64,000 nt of DNA from Flavobacteriaceae bacterium UBA5534 (GTDB lineage Bacteria; Bacteroidota; Bacteroidia; Flavobacteriales; Flavobacteriaceae), in contig DINS01000029.1 in the NCBI GenBank assembly GCA_002426015.1, positions 59,814 through 123,813 of the forward strand. Reading direction: 5' to 3'. Each line of letters opens with the position of its first letter. Position 1 is the stretch's first letter. Both the position numbers and the translations under genes were made by a program. The notes beneath the pieces were generated by a model. It was not told the DNA's origin and did not search any database. It saw nothing but the letters and a program-made list of their open reading frames with translations. This document shows positions 48,875 to 57,919 of the stretch, piece by piece.

Positions 48875-49678
48875 TTAGAATATCTTGGCTACTTTCATTG
48901 CATTACCTTGAGCAAATAAGTAGTAGTTTGAGTTTACTTCCTGATAAAATTCCACAGCCAGCACATTAACAACCGACACATCCGCAGAAATAGTAGGAGC
49001 ACCCGGTAAAGTACTTACAACACTAATCGCACCAGTTACAGCATTTACAGGGAGATACCCTGAATCTTGCACATCTGTTAAGCCGTTTGTAGTACCGTCT
49101 TTTGGCTCATAAACTCCAGTTGTACTGTTATATTCAAAGTCAGACAAAACAGCAATAGCATTGATGATTTTGAAGTGAGTAGCACCAGCGGGAATATACA
49201 TTCTATCCAAAGGATTAAACGAAGAAATATCTAAAGTTGAACTATCCCTTGCAGCAGTTGGAGTAATGGTATAAGGAGCGTTAAAAGCACCATTGAAAGC
49301 AGTGTATTTGTTAAACTCAAAACCATCTAAGTATTGAGGAGCAACAGTTACTAAAATTGCTCTTCGACCTCTGGCTTCTGAACCATCTTCCAGATTGATT
49401 TTTTTCATTATTGCGGTAATCCTTCCAGTAACTTGGCTATCGCCATTATTACGGATTAAACCAGCAATACTTGTTCTTAGGGATTTACCTGCAATTGCAC
49501 TTCCGCCAAATTCGTTCATATTTTCACGAGTTCTTTGGAAAGCTGGATCAGTTGCAATTTGTTCAGCAGATGGACCACCTGATAATCCTGCAAAGTCGCC
49601 TTGCAGTCCTTTAATTTTGAAATGTCGTACTCCGCCCATTGTGCCAGAGTATCGAACGAGACCTGTTTGTCTTGCCAT
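48875..49678 (-). CDS. Conserved Bacteroidota protein of unknown function (MARQTG family), element copy
   Basis: A 267-aa protein without signal or membrane segment. The N-terminus (MARQTGLVRYSGTMGGVRHFKI), a central RTRENMNEFGGSAIAGKSLRTSIAGLI helix, PAGATHFKI, and the C-terminal VLAVEFYQEVNSNYYLF are family landmarks. The same blocks occur in the 247-aa protein just outside the element (50559-51302), so the two are paralogues of about the same length. I know relatives only as hypothetical proteins. The beta-rich layout and lack of catalytic residues suggest a structural or self-assembling protein, which is a guess. Confidence 0.65.
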   Translation of the reverse strand: MARQTGLVRYSGTMGGVRHFKIKGLQGDFAGLSGGPSAEQIATDPAFQRTRENMNEFGGSAIAGKSLRTSIAGLIRNNGDSQVTGRITAIMKKINLEDGSEARGRRAILVTVAPQYLDGFEFNKYTAFNGAFNAPYTITPTAARDSSTLDISSFNPLDRMYIPAGATHFKIINAIAVLSDFEYNSTTGVYEPKDGTTNGLTDVQDSGYLPVNAVTGAISVVSTLPGAPTISADVSVVNVLAVEFYQEVNSNYYLFAQGNAMKVAKIF

Positions 49679-49761
49679 AATGATACGCTATTTATATATT
49701 AAAAATTTATTGTAAATTTACGTCATAAATAGCTGTTTATCAATTACTTAAATAGTGCAAT

Positions 49762-50256
49762 ATGAAGCAATTAGATGTAAAGTGTCAGACCAATATCAAA
49801 ACCAACTACGAAATAGTAAAAGTGGTAGATGGTGACGGCATAATCGCAAAGAATATTATCTCAAATAAAGAGGAAGAAATACGTTTTTATGGCATAGATG
49901 CACCAGAGCTGACACCTTGCAAAAAACTAAAGCAGGACGAAAGAGAAACCCATTTATCAGGGCGTTTTTTGATGGAGCTTGCACAACAGTCCTATGAGTT
50001 TTTAAGAAAGAGAGCAAAAATTGGAAAGCGAATTACTTTAATTCAAGAAGTTGGCAACGAGCAAGACCCATACGGCAGAACTTTGGCTTATGTGGTATTG
50101 CCTAACGGCAACACCTTAAACGAAATAATGGTCAAGAACGGCTTTGCAAAGCCTTATGATAAACTTTATTGCTCCGAACTACCCAAGTATCAAGAACTCA
50201 ATTTGAGAGCTAAAACAAGGAAAAAAGGCTTATATTTGCTCGTAGATAGGTTCTAA
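49762..50256 (+). CDS. Thermonuclease-family (SNase-like) protein
   Basis: A 164-aa OB-fold nuclease. Visible are KVVDGDGIIAKN (metal Asp), IRFYGIDAPEL (catalytic-type Arg in the RFYGID loop), EVGNEQDPYGRTLAYV (second Arg and catalytic Glu region) and the C-terminal KPYDKLY. The pattern matches staphylococcal nuclease, which cuts DNA and RNA with Ca2+. There is no evident signal peptide, so it may act in the cytoplasm, unlike secreted SNases. It is the last gene before the right attachment site, a common place for such genes in these elements. Confidence 0.87.
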   Translation: MKQLDVKCQTNIKTNYEIVKVVDGDGIIAKNIISNKEEEIRFYGIDAPELTPCKKLKQDERETHLSGRFLMELAQQSYEFLRKRAKIGKRITLIQEVGNEQDPYGRTLAYVVLPNGNTLNEIMVKNGFAKPYDKLYCSELPKYQELNLRAKTRKKGLYLLVDRF

Positions 50257-50271
50257 TAAAACAAAGGCATT

Positions 50272-50322
50272 TTCTCTTATTTGCCGCCAATTTTACAGTT
50301 TTTGTTGCCTATTTGTTGCCCA
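50272..50322 (+). repeat. Right-end integrase arm-type repeats
   Basis: TTCTCTTATTTG (50272-50283) repeats the left-end 12-mer. TTGTTGCCT (50302-50310) and TTGTTGCCCA (50313-50322) repeat the left-end decamer in the same orientation, 40-90 bp from the right core. Binding by the integrase is inferred. Confidence 0.55.
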
Positions 50323-50361
50323 ATCTACATAACTCATTGATTATCAATTTAAGTTACTTTT

Positions 50362-50376
50362 TGTATCGGGAAGTAG
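50362..50376 (+). repeat. Right attachment repeat (attR core)
   Basis: An exact second copy of TGTATCGGGAAGTAG, the last 15 bp of mnmE. It marks the right boundary of the element. It encodes no gene here. Confidence 0.85.
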
Positions 50377-50558
50377 GAAGCTTTCTCGCATTTACCTACT
50401 ATCTATCTGCTATTTGACATATAGTTAACACGGTATAATCTTGCTTTATACTTGTTGTAACTATGCTATAAGCACGCTATAACTATTTGTAATCTTTTTT
50501 GTATCTTTATGTTTGTGAAGGGTGGTTTGTTGTGGATTCATGACCTAAATAAGATGGT

Positions 50559-51302
50559 ATGGCAAAACAAAAAGGTATTATCCCGCTGGTGGGGACTATT
50601 GGAGGTATCAATTTTTATTATTTGAATGGAAAACCAGTTGCCAGAAGGGCAGGTGGTGGTTTTAATGGGAAAGCCATAAAGACCAAAGCCAGTATGCAGC
50701 GTGTACGGGAGAATGGAAGTGAATTTGGTCAATGCTCGCAGGTGAACAAAGCATTTAGGCAGGCGTTGCGGCCTTTTTATAAGGGATATACTTTTACTTA
50801 TTTTCATAGCAGGTTGATGGGCTTGTTTACCCAATTGAAAGATTTGGACCTTGTTGGGACGCGTGGCAACCGTGTGGTTGCAGAAGGGGTTGCAACTGTA
50901 GAAGGGATGCATCTGTTGAAGGCGTTTGTTTATACACCAGATTGCAGGATCGGTTCTGTTTTGCCTTTTAACTTTGATGTAGATGCCAGTACTTATGCCC
51001 TGACCATTCGGGATTTTGATATTGGGCGTGTGCGATTTATTGGTGGTGCGACCCATATTGAATTGACCTATGGGGTCTTGGATTTTAGTTTTGAGACTTT
51101 AGCGTTTGAATTGCATTTGGCACCTCCATTGATTTTAGATAGGCATTATACTGCTACATCAGTGAGCTTGGTGCCTGAATCGTTACCAACAGGTATGGGC
51201 ACTGTGCTTTGTGTGCTTGGTGTGCGGTTTTATGAAGAAGTGAATGGGGAACGGTATGTGCTGAATGCTGCTGATGGTGTTGGGTTTGGGATTGTTGGTT
51301 GA
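50559..51302 (+). CDS. Conserved protein of unknown function (MARQTG family), copy outside the element
   Basis: A 247-aa paralogue of the 48875-49678 protein: MAKQKGIIPLVGTIGGINFYYLNG, RVRENGSEFGQCSQVNKAFRQAL, GGATHIELTYG and VLGVRFYEEVNGERYVL align with that protein's blocks. The base composition is visibly richer in G than its neighbours, and the gene is followed by a G/T-rich low-complexity stretch (about 51291-51345), suggesting separate acquisition. It lies 182 bp right of the attR core. Function unknown. Confidence 0.65.
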   Translation: MAKQKGIIPLVGTIGGINFYYLNGKPVARRAGGGFNGKAIKTKASMQRVRENGSEFGQCSQVNKAFRQALRPFYKGYTFTYFHSRLMGLFTQLKDLDLVGTRGNRVVAEGVATVEGMHLLKAFVYTPDCRIGSVLPFNFDVDASTYALTIRDFDIGRVRFIGGATHIELTYGVLDFSFETLAFELHLAPPLILDRHYTATSVSLVPESLPTGMGTVLCVLGVRFYEEVNGERYVLNAADGVGFGIVG

Positions 51303-51411
51303 TGGTAGCGGGTTGGTGGTTGAAGGTTGTTGGTTTTAATTGGAGGATTGGGTATCGATATACCACAAGTTTTATTATTTTTAACCCATCACAGCAACGG
51401 CATCCACATTT

Positions 51412-54400
51412 ATGGCATTATACCAAACCTCTGTATTAAAAACATACCTCGCACAACAGGACAGCAATGCCGTTGAGCGTGCCTATAAAAAATACACCAA
51501 GTATTTCCACAATCTTACCATTCAAGAAAATATTAAAAATTCGAAGGAAGAACAATTTCAAGCGACCTTCTTGATTGAATTGTTTGTGAATGTCTTTACC
51601 TATACGCTGAATCCCAACCCTCATTTTAACCTGACCACCGAGTTTAAAAACCAAACAGGCGCAGGGAAAGCCGATGGCGCCATTTTGAATGGCAGTAAAG
51701 CGGTTGGTGTTATTGAGCTAAAGGGAACCAACACCAAAGATTTGGAGAGCATCCGCAAACAGGCCTTTGACTATAAAGCCAATCAAAAGGGTTGCGTGTA
51801 TGTCATTACCTCCAACTTTGAGAAGTTGCGGTTTTACATCAATGATGCCACCGAGTTTTTAGAGTTCAATCTCTTTCAGTTGGCACCTGAAGAATTTGCC
51901 TTAATGTATCTGTGCCTACACAAAGACAACATACTTAACCATGTACCACTTGCCATAAAAGAGGCCTCATTGGTAGAAGAAGATAACATCACCAAACAGT
52001 TTTACAACGATTATTCCGTTTTTAAGCGTGAGCTCTTTAGAGACCTTGTAAAGCGCAACGCCAAACGCCTAAAACAAAACACTGTCACATTGAGCACCGT
52101 TGAGGTGTCTCAAGAAACGGATGACCAAAAAGCCCTCGAAAAGAACGTCAAACTATCGCTATTCAAAAAATCACAAAAGCTCATAGACCGTTTCCTCTTT
52201 ATTTTCTTTGCAGAAGACAGGGACTTATTGCCACCCAACTCCACCATCCAAATTTTGGACAAGTGGAAAGCTGATATCGATTTTGGGGATGAACGCCCCT
52301 TGTACAACCTCTTTAAGCAATACTTCCATTTTCTTGATGAAGGTAGAAAAGGCACCAGCTCAAGGGCAGAAATTTATGCCTACAATGGTGGTCTGTTTAA
52401 GCCAGATGCTATTCTCGATAGTTTAGAAATAGATGATGAGTTGCTTTATAAACACACCTACAAACTTGCCAAATATGATTTTAGCAGTCAAGTGGATGTC
52501 AATATTTTGGGGCATATTTTTGAAAACTCACTCAACGAGATTGAAAGTGTCAATGCCGAAATAGAAGGTGGTGCGTTTGATAAACAAAAAAGCAAACGTA
52601 AAAAAGATGGTGTTTTTTACACACCCAAATACATCACCAAATACATTGTAGAAAATACGGTAGGCAAACTCTGCCAAGAGAAAAAAGAAGCACTTGGGTT
52701 TAAAGAAGAAGCCTATTTTGAAATAAAAAAAGGCACACACCAAAACACCAAAAAACAGTTGTTGGACGTGTTGGATGCCTATAGAGCATGGCTACTGCAA
52801 ATCACCATTTGCGACCCAGCCTGTGGCTCTGGCGCATTTTTAAACCAAGCATTGGATTTTTTAATAAAAGAACACCGCTATATTGACGAGCTAAAGGCAA
52901 AAGTATTGGGTGGTGGCCTCATATTAAGCGATATCGAAAACACCATTTTAGAAAACAATATCTATGGGGTGGACCTTAACGAAGAAAGTGTAGAAATTGC
53001 CAAACTGTCCCTATGGTTGCGTACCGCACAACCACGCCGAAAACTCAACGATTTGAGCAACAACATCAAATGTGGTAACTCGCTTATAGATAGTAAGGCC
53101 GTAGCAGGCGATAAAGCCTTTCATTGGCAAACCGAGTTTCCACAGATATTTGCAAAAGGTGGTTTTGATGTGGTGATTGGGAATCCGCCTTATTTAAGAG
53201 TTCAAGGGTTAAGGGAGAATTTTGGTAAGGAGTCAGAATATTATGAAAGAACATTTATTTCAGCAACGGGTAGATTTGATGTTTATGTACTTTTTATGGA
53301 AAAATCATTCCATATAATAAAGCAAAAAGGTATTGTTTCCTTTATACTTCCTCATAAATTTTTAATTAGCGATTTTGGTGAAGGTATTAGAGGCTTTTTT
53401 GTTGATAATAAATCAGTTGAATCTATTTTGACTTTTGGTTCAGAAATGGTATTTGCTGATGCATCAACATATACTTGTATTATAAACTTAACTCATAATA
53501 ATTCAGAAATAAAATTTAAGGATATAAAACCTTCTGAAATTTTGAATCCTTTTGATTTTGAAATTACCAATTATAAATCTTTATCTAAAGATAAATGGAA
53601 TTTAAAAAGTCAAATTATAGAGAATCTTTTTAATAAATTAAATTCTCAACCTTGGACAGTAAAAGATGTTTTTAAAAACATAAGTCAGGGTGTTGTATCT
53701 GTTGGTGACGATATATTTTTAATGAAAGGTAATATTCAAGGAGATAAATTTATTGGTTTTTCGGAAAAATTAAATAATGAAATTATAATTGAGTCAAGCG
53801 TAGTAAAGCCGATATTGAAAGGTGAAGACGTTAAAAAGTATGCGTCTTTAAACAATAGTTATTTTTGTTTATATCCTCATTATGAGAAGAATGGTAAAAC
53901 CATCCCTTTTGAAGAGGAATATTTTAAACAAAACTATCCTTTGGCTTATAAATATATGCTTCCTTTTAAAGAAGAGCTAATAGAAAAGAAAGTTAAATAC
54001 AAAACGAATCCAAAAGCATGGTATAGTTTGCATAGATCAAGGGAAATGAGTCTTTTTGAGCAAGAAAAAATAATTACACCCGAGATTTCATTAGGAACGA
54101 ATATGACTTTCGATAGTGCTGATTTATATCATAATACTAAATGTTATACACTTGCTAAAGATAAAAATGTCATTGAGGATTATAAATTTTGGTTAGCAAT
54201 TTTAAATTCAAAAATACTTTGGTATTTTTTGAGTAGCACAGGATATGTTTTAAGGGGTGGATTTTTTACTTTTAAAACAAAATATTTAGAACCATTTCCT
54301 TTGCCAAAACTTAAAAAAATAGAATATCAAATACCATTTATTGAAAAGGTTGATATTATGTTTATTACCACTCAAAATTTTGAAAATATTGATAGCAAGT

Positions 54401-54699
54401 TTATGGGCTATCTTCAGTACCAATATAGTCTGCAAAAATTAACCAAAAAACTCGAAAACTGGTACGAGTTAGACTTTGCAGACTTCATCAAAGAACTCAA
54501 CAACGCCATTAAAAAAGCTGGTGGTACACCACTTACTAAAAAAGACGAGTTTGAGTGGCTGGAGCTGTTTGAGGACAACAAGAAAAACGCCCAAGCGCTA
54601 CAAACCCAAATAGCGCAAACGGAAAAGGAAATTGACCGTATGGTGTATGATTTGTATGGATTAACAGAGGAGGAGATTGCTATTGTAGAGCAGAGTTAG
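51412..54699 (+). CDS. Type IIG restriction-modification enzyme (Eco57I-like)
   Basis: A 1095-aa single-chain endonuclease-methyltransferase. The N-terminal nuclease region has KADGAILNGSKAVGVIELKGT, with D88, E102 and K104 as the PD-(D/E)xK triad. A helical connector follows, then the N6-adenine methylase with SAM loop DPACGSGAF (from D468) and catalytic NPPY at N591. The C-terminal about 400 residues carry the TaqI-like specificity region. Such enzymes methylate one strand and cut at a fixed distance from their site, and need no partner. It is 109 bp after the unknown paralogue gene and alone on its transcript. Confidence 0.9.
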   Translation: MALYQTSVLKTYLAQQDSNAVERAYKKYTKYFHNLTIQENIKNSKEEQFQATFLIELFVNVFTYTLNPNPHFNLTTEFKNQTGAGKADGAILNGSKAVGVIELKGTNTKDLESIRKQAFDYKANQKGCVYVITSNFEKLRFYINDATEFLEFNLFQLAPEEFALMYLCLHKDNILNHVPLAIKEASLVEEDNITKQFYNDYSVFKRELFRDLVKRNAKRLKQNTVTLSTVEVSQETDDQKALEKNVKLSLFKKSQKLIDRFLFIFFAEDRDLLPPNSTIQILDKWKADIDFGDERPLYNLFKQYFHFLDEGRKGTSSRAEIYAYNGGLFKPDAILDSLEIDDELLYKHTYKLAKYDFSSQVDVNILGHIFENSLNEIESVNAEIEGGAFDKQKSKRKKDGVFYTPKYITKYIVENTVGKLCQEKKEALGFKEEAYFEIKKGTHQNTKKQLLDVLDAYRAWLLQITICDPACGSGAFLNQALDFLIKEHRYIDELKAKVLGGGLILSDIENTILENNIYGVDLNEESVEIAKLSLWLRTAQPRRKLNDLSNNIKCGNSLIDSKAVAGDKAFHWQTEFPQIFAKGGFDVVIGNPPYLRVQGLRENFGKESEYYERTFISATGRFDVYVLFMEKSFHIIKQKGIVSFILPHKFLISDFGEGIRGFFVDNKSVESILTFGSEMVFADASTYTCIINLTHNNSEIKFKDIKPSEILNPFDFEITNYKSLSKDKWNLKSQIIENLFNKLNSQPWTVKDVFKNISQGVVSVGDDIFLMKGNIQGDKFIGFSEKLNNEIIIESSVVKPILKGEDVKKYASLNNSYFCLYPHYEKNGKTIPFEEEYFKQNYPLAYKYMLPFKEELIEKKVKYKTNPKAWYSLHRSREMSLFEQEKIITPEISLGTNMTFDSADLYHNTKCYTLAKDKNVIEDYKFWLAILNSKILWYFLSSTGYVLRGGFFTFKTKYLEPFPLPKLKKIEYQIPFIEKVDIMFITTQNFENIDSKFMGYLQYQYSLQKLTKKLENWYELDFADFIKELNNAIKKAGGTPLTKKDEFEWLELFEDNKKNAQALQTQIAQTEKEIDRMVYDLYGLTEEEIAIVEQS

Positions 54700-54919
54700 G
54701 CATTAAACTTCTGTTAAAAGCATAATGTCGTTGCTGAAATTTTGTATTTTTAGTATCAGCACGAAATTCATTATAAGGCAAGTCTGCGAGCTAGATAAGA
54801 GCCCTATTACATCTGATTTTAAAGCCCTTGCATGAGCCAGCTAATACTCCATAGTTGGGAGTTATGCTTGTTTTATGATGTGAAGCTAACATCGTATATT
54901 TATGGTTCAATTTAAAGTA

Positions 54920-57418
54920 ATGAAACACACCTATCATATACACGGAATGACCTGCAATGGTTGTAGAGGTCATGTAGAAGCAACGCTTTCAAAAGTGGAA
55001 GGCGTTACAAACGCCATCGTTAATTTAGAAAAGGCTGAAGCCACTATTGAAATGGAACAGCATATTACTATAGAAACCTTTCAAGAAGCCCTAAAAAAGG
55101 ATGGTGGCAGATATAGTATTCATCACCAAGGCGACCACCAACACGCCAAGGTAGAAAAAGAAAAACAGCCAAAGGGGAAAGGCACAGGTACCTTTTATTG
55201 CCCCATGCATTGTGAGGGTGATACTACCTATGACCAACCAGGCGACTGCCCTGAATGTGGGATGGATTTGGTAGAAGAACAAAACCTATCAACAGCGACA
55301 TCAGACCAATGGACCTGCCCCATGCACCCAGAAGTTATCAAAGACGAAGCAGGTGCTTGCCCCATATGTGGCATGGATTTAGTGCCCATGCAAGCCGATA
55401 TTTCTGCCGAAGAAAAGTCGTATAAAAAGTTATTGAGGAAGTTTTGGATTGCCACCGCATTCACATTGCCTATTTTTTTAATTGCCATGAGCGAGATGCT
55501 CCATAACAATCCGTTATACGATATCATGGAACAAGCATCTTGGAACTGGATACAGTTTGCATTGTCCATTCCGGTCGTGTTTTATGCCACTTGGATGTTT
55601 TTTGAACGTGCCTATAGAAGCATCAAAACATGGAACCTTAATATGTTCACCCTTATTGGGATTGGCGCTGGTGTGGCTTGGTTGTTTAGTGTATTTGGCA
55701 TGTTTTTTCCAGATATATTCCCTGAACAATTTAAAACAGCATCAGGCGCTGTACATGTGTATTTTGAGGCCGCTACGGTGATTTTGACCTTGGTGCTTTT
55801 GGGTCAGTTGTTGGAAGCAAGAGCCCATAGCAAAACCAACTCTGCAGTAAAAGAACTGTTGAAGTTGGCACCCAACAAAGCCATAAAAGTAGTGGATGGT
55901 GAAGACGTTGAAGTCCGTATCGACCAAATAGCACTCAATGACATACTAAAAGTAAAACCAGGCGATAAAATCCCTGTGGATGGCGTTATTACTGAAGGTG
56001 ACACCACCATTGACGAATCTATGATTACAGGAGAGCCCATTCCTGTAAACAAAGGCAAAGACGATAAAGTCAGTAGCGGTACCATCAATGGCAATCAATC
56101 GTTCTTGATGAAAGCCGAAAAGGTAGGGAGTGATACCTTACTGTCGCAAATCATCCATATGGTGAATGATGCCAGTAGAAGTCGTGCGCCTATTCAAAAT
56201 TTGGCAGATAAGGTATCAGGTTATTTTGTGCCAGTTGTTGTTGTCATTTCGTTGCTAACCTTTGCCATTTGGGCCATTTGGGGACCAGAGCCAGTGTATG
56301 TGTATGCTTTTGTGAATGCCATTGCCGTATTGATCATTGCGTGCCCTTGTGCATTGGGTTTGGCAACGCCAATGTCTGTGATGGTAGGTGTGGGTAAGGG
56401 CGCCCAAAATGGTGTGCTGATTAAGAATGCCGAAGCCCTTGAAAAAATGAACAAGGTAGATACGCTGATTGTTGATAAAACAGGAACCATTACCGAAGGC
56501 AAACCAACGGTTGAAACCGTCGGTGCTTTTGGCAATGCTTTTAGCGAAAAAGAGGTACTGCAATACATCGTGTCCTTAAACGCCAATAGCGAACACCCTT
56601 TAGCCGAAGCAACCGTTGCCTATGGGAAAGCGCAGCATGCTGAACTACTAAAATCGGACCATTTTAGTGCCGTGACAGGAAAAGGCGTAGAAGCTGTCAT
56701 AGATGACAAAAAAGTTGCATTGGGCAATCCTAAAATGATGGAGTATGCCAAAGCCGACATTAGCCCTAAAATGAAGGATGAAGCCAGTACCTATCAAAAG
56801 CAGGGAAAAACAGTTTCCTATCTATCAATAGATGCAACCGTTGTGGGCTATGTAGTGATAGGCGACAAACTAAAAGAAACAAGTGCCAAAGCCATCAAAG
56901 CACTTCAGGATAAAGGCATTGCTGTCGTCATGCTTACAGGCGATAACCATGATACCGCACAAGCAGTAGCATCTGAACTAAATCTCGCAGATTTTAAAGC
57001 CAGTATGCTGCCAGAAGACAAGCTCAAAGAAGTGGAGAACCTACAAGCAAATGGAAAGGTGGTCGCTATGGCAGGCGATGGCATCAATGATGCACCAGCA
57101 TTGGCTAAAAGTGATGTAGGTATTGCCATGGGCACAGGCACCGATGTGGCCATAGAAAGCGCCATGATTACCTTGGTGAAAGGCGATTTACACGGCATAG
57201 TAAAAGCACGAAACTTAAGCGACGCCGTCATGAGAAATATTAAGCAGAATCTATTTTTTGCACTTATTTATAATACCATTGGCGTGCCTATTGCAGCAGG
57301 TGTGCTGTTTCCCTTTTTTGGTATTTTGTTGTCACCCATGATTGCAGCATTGGCCATGAGCTTTAGTTCTGTTTCAGTAATAGGGAATGCTTTGCGATTA
57401 AGGACAATTAAAGTTTAA
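54920..57418 (+). CDS. copA: Copper-translocating P-type ATPase
   Basis: An 832-aa P1B ATPase. An N-terminal HMA domain has CNGCRGHVEA. Two zinc-ribbon-like heavy-metal-binding modules follow (CPMHCEGDTTYDQPGDCPECGMDL and CPMHPEVIKDEAGACPICGMDL). The membrane domain carries the transport motif ACPCALGLATP, the phosphorylation site DKTGTITEG, the HP motif NSEHPLAEA and the hinge GDGINDAPALAKSD. It pumps Cu(I) out of the cytoplasm. The start is at ATG 54920 (MKHTYHIHGMTC); an in-frame ATG 18 bp upstream is less likely. A small hairpin (ACTCC/GGAGT, 54846-54862) lies in the leader. It heads the metal operon. Confidence 0.9.
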   Translation: MKHTYHIHGMTCNGCRGHVEATLSKVEGVTNAIVNLEKAEATIEMEQHITIETFQEALKKDGGRYSIHHQGDHQHAKVEKEKQPKGKGTGTFYCPMHCEGDTTYDQPGDCPECGMDLVEEQNLSTATSDQWTCPMHPEVIKDEAGACPICGMDLVPMQADISAEEKSYKKLLRKFWIATAFTLPIFLIAMSEMLHNNPLYDIMEQASWNWIQFALSIPVVFYATWMFFERAYRSIKTWNLNMFTLIGIGAGVAWLFSVFGMFFPDIFPEQFKTASGAVHVYFEAATVILTLVLLGQLLEARAHSKTNSAVKELLKLAPNKAIKVVDGEDVEVRIDQIALNDILKVKPGDKIPVDGVITEGDTTIDESMITGEPIPVNKGKDDKVSSGTINGNQSFLMKAEKVGSDTLLSQIIHMVNDASRSRAPIQNLADKVSGYFVPVVVVISLLTFAIWAIWGPEPVYVYAFVNAIAVLIIACPCALGLATPMSVMVGVGKGAQNGVLIKNAEALEKMNKVDTLIVDKTGTITEGKPTVETVGAFGNAFSEKEVLQYIVSLNANSEHPLAEATVAYGKAQHAELLKSDHFSAVTGKGVEAVIDDKKVALGNPKMMEYAKADISPKMKDEASTYQKQGKTVSYLSIDATVVGYVVIGDKLKETSAKAIKALQDKGIAVVMLTGDNHDTAQAVASELNLADFKASMLPEDKLKEVENLQANGKVVAMAGDGINDAPALAKSDVGIAMGTGTDVAIESAMITLVKGDLHGIVKARNLSDAVMRNIKQNLFFALIYNTIGVPIAAGVLFPFFGILLSPMIAALAMSFSSVSVIGNALRLRTIKV

Positions 57419-57436
57419 CTATAAAATCAAATTATA

Positions 57437-57919
57437 ATGGAAAATTCAAAAGAACACTCAAACAAAGGAAATTACAAAACCTTCTTTATAATGTTGGCTT
57501 GCTCATTTGTAGCAATGTACATCACAATGTATTTAAACACCTATTCCATAGACCACGTATGGTTTAGTTTAACACGATTCTATATGACCTGTTTAGGGAT
57601 TTCAACCATGGCAGTCATCATGTGGTTTTTTATGCGAAAAATGTATAATGATAAAAAAAAGAATATCGCCATACTTGCAGGTAGTTTTATTCTGTTTGTT
57701 GGTACACTAGGATTGGTAAGAACGCAAGCACCAATAATTGGTGATATCCTTTGGATGAAAGCTATGATACCGCATCATTCTATTGCTATTTTGACCAGTG
57801 AAAGAGCAGATATTAAGGATCCTGAAGTCAAAAAATTGGCTGATGATATTATTAAAGCACAACGTAAAGAAATAGAAGAAATGAAAGCAATGATAAAACG
57901 ATTAGAAAATGAAAAATAA
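57437..57919 (+). CDS. DUF305-domain membrane protein
   Basis: A 160-aa protein with three N-terminal membrane helices (FFIMLACSFVAMYITMYLNT; FYMTCLGISTMAVIMWFFM; IAILAGSFILFVGTLGLV). A DUF305 tail with the PHH motif (MKAMIPHHSIAILTSERADI) and a charged helix follows. DUF305 proteins accompany copper-resistance genes. The His pair and nearby acidic residues may bind metal at the periplasmic face. It follows copA by 18 bp and overlaps the adaptor gene by 11 bp, so it is part of the metal operon. Confidence 0.83.
   Translation: MENSKEHSNKGNYKTFFIMLACSFVAMYITMYLNTYSIDHVWFSLTRFYMTCLGISTMAVIMWFFMRKMYNDKKKNIAILAGSFILFVGTLGLVRTQAPIIGDILWMKAMIPHHSIAILTSERADIKDPEVKKLADDIIKAQRKEIEEMKAMIKRLENEK

Larger units (their letters stand above)
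29768..50376. mobile_element. Integrative element (about 20.6 kb) in the 3' end of mnmE, carrying restriction/defence cargo
   Basis: The left boundary is the end of mnmE and the right boundary is a second copy of its last 15 bp. Immediately inside the left end are repeated TTGTTGCCCA arm-type sites, an excisionase-like gene and a tyrosine recombinase. The right end has the same repeats in the same orientation. Replication-type genes (two HTH proteins and a BT4734/DUF3987 protein) follow the integrase. Cargo is a type I restriction operon with inserted accessory pairs, a cyclase-like/sce7725/sce7726 group, a gene-free structured region, and small genes. No relaxase, coupling protein or phage structural gene is recognisable, so transfer would need help from another element. 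Confidence 0.85.

Noticed and set aside
54706..54714. A third attachment core near AACTTCTGT after the type IIG gene
   Set aside because: Only 9 bp match the sequence before the core and the GGGAAGTAG part is missing, so it is no better than chance.
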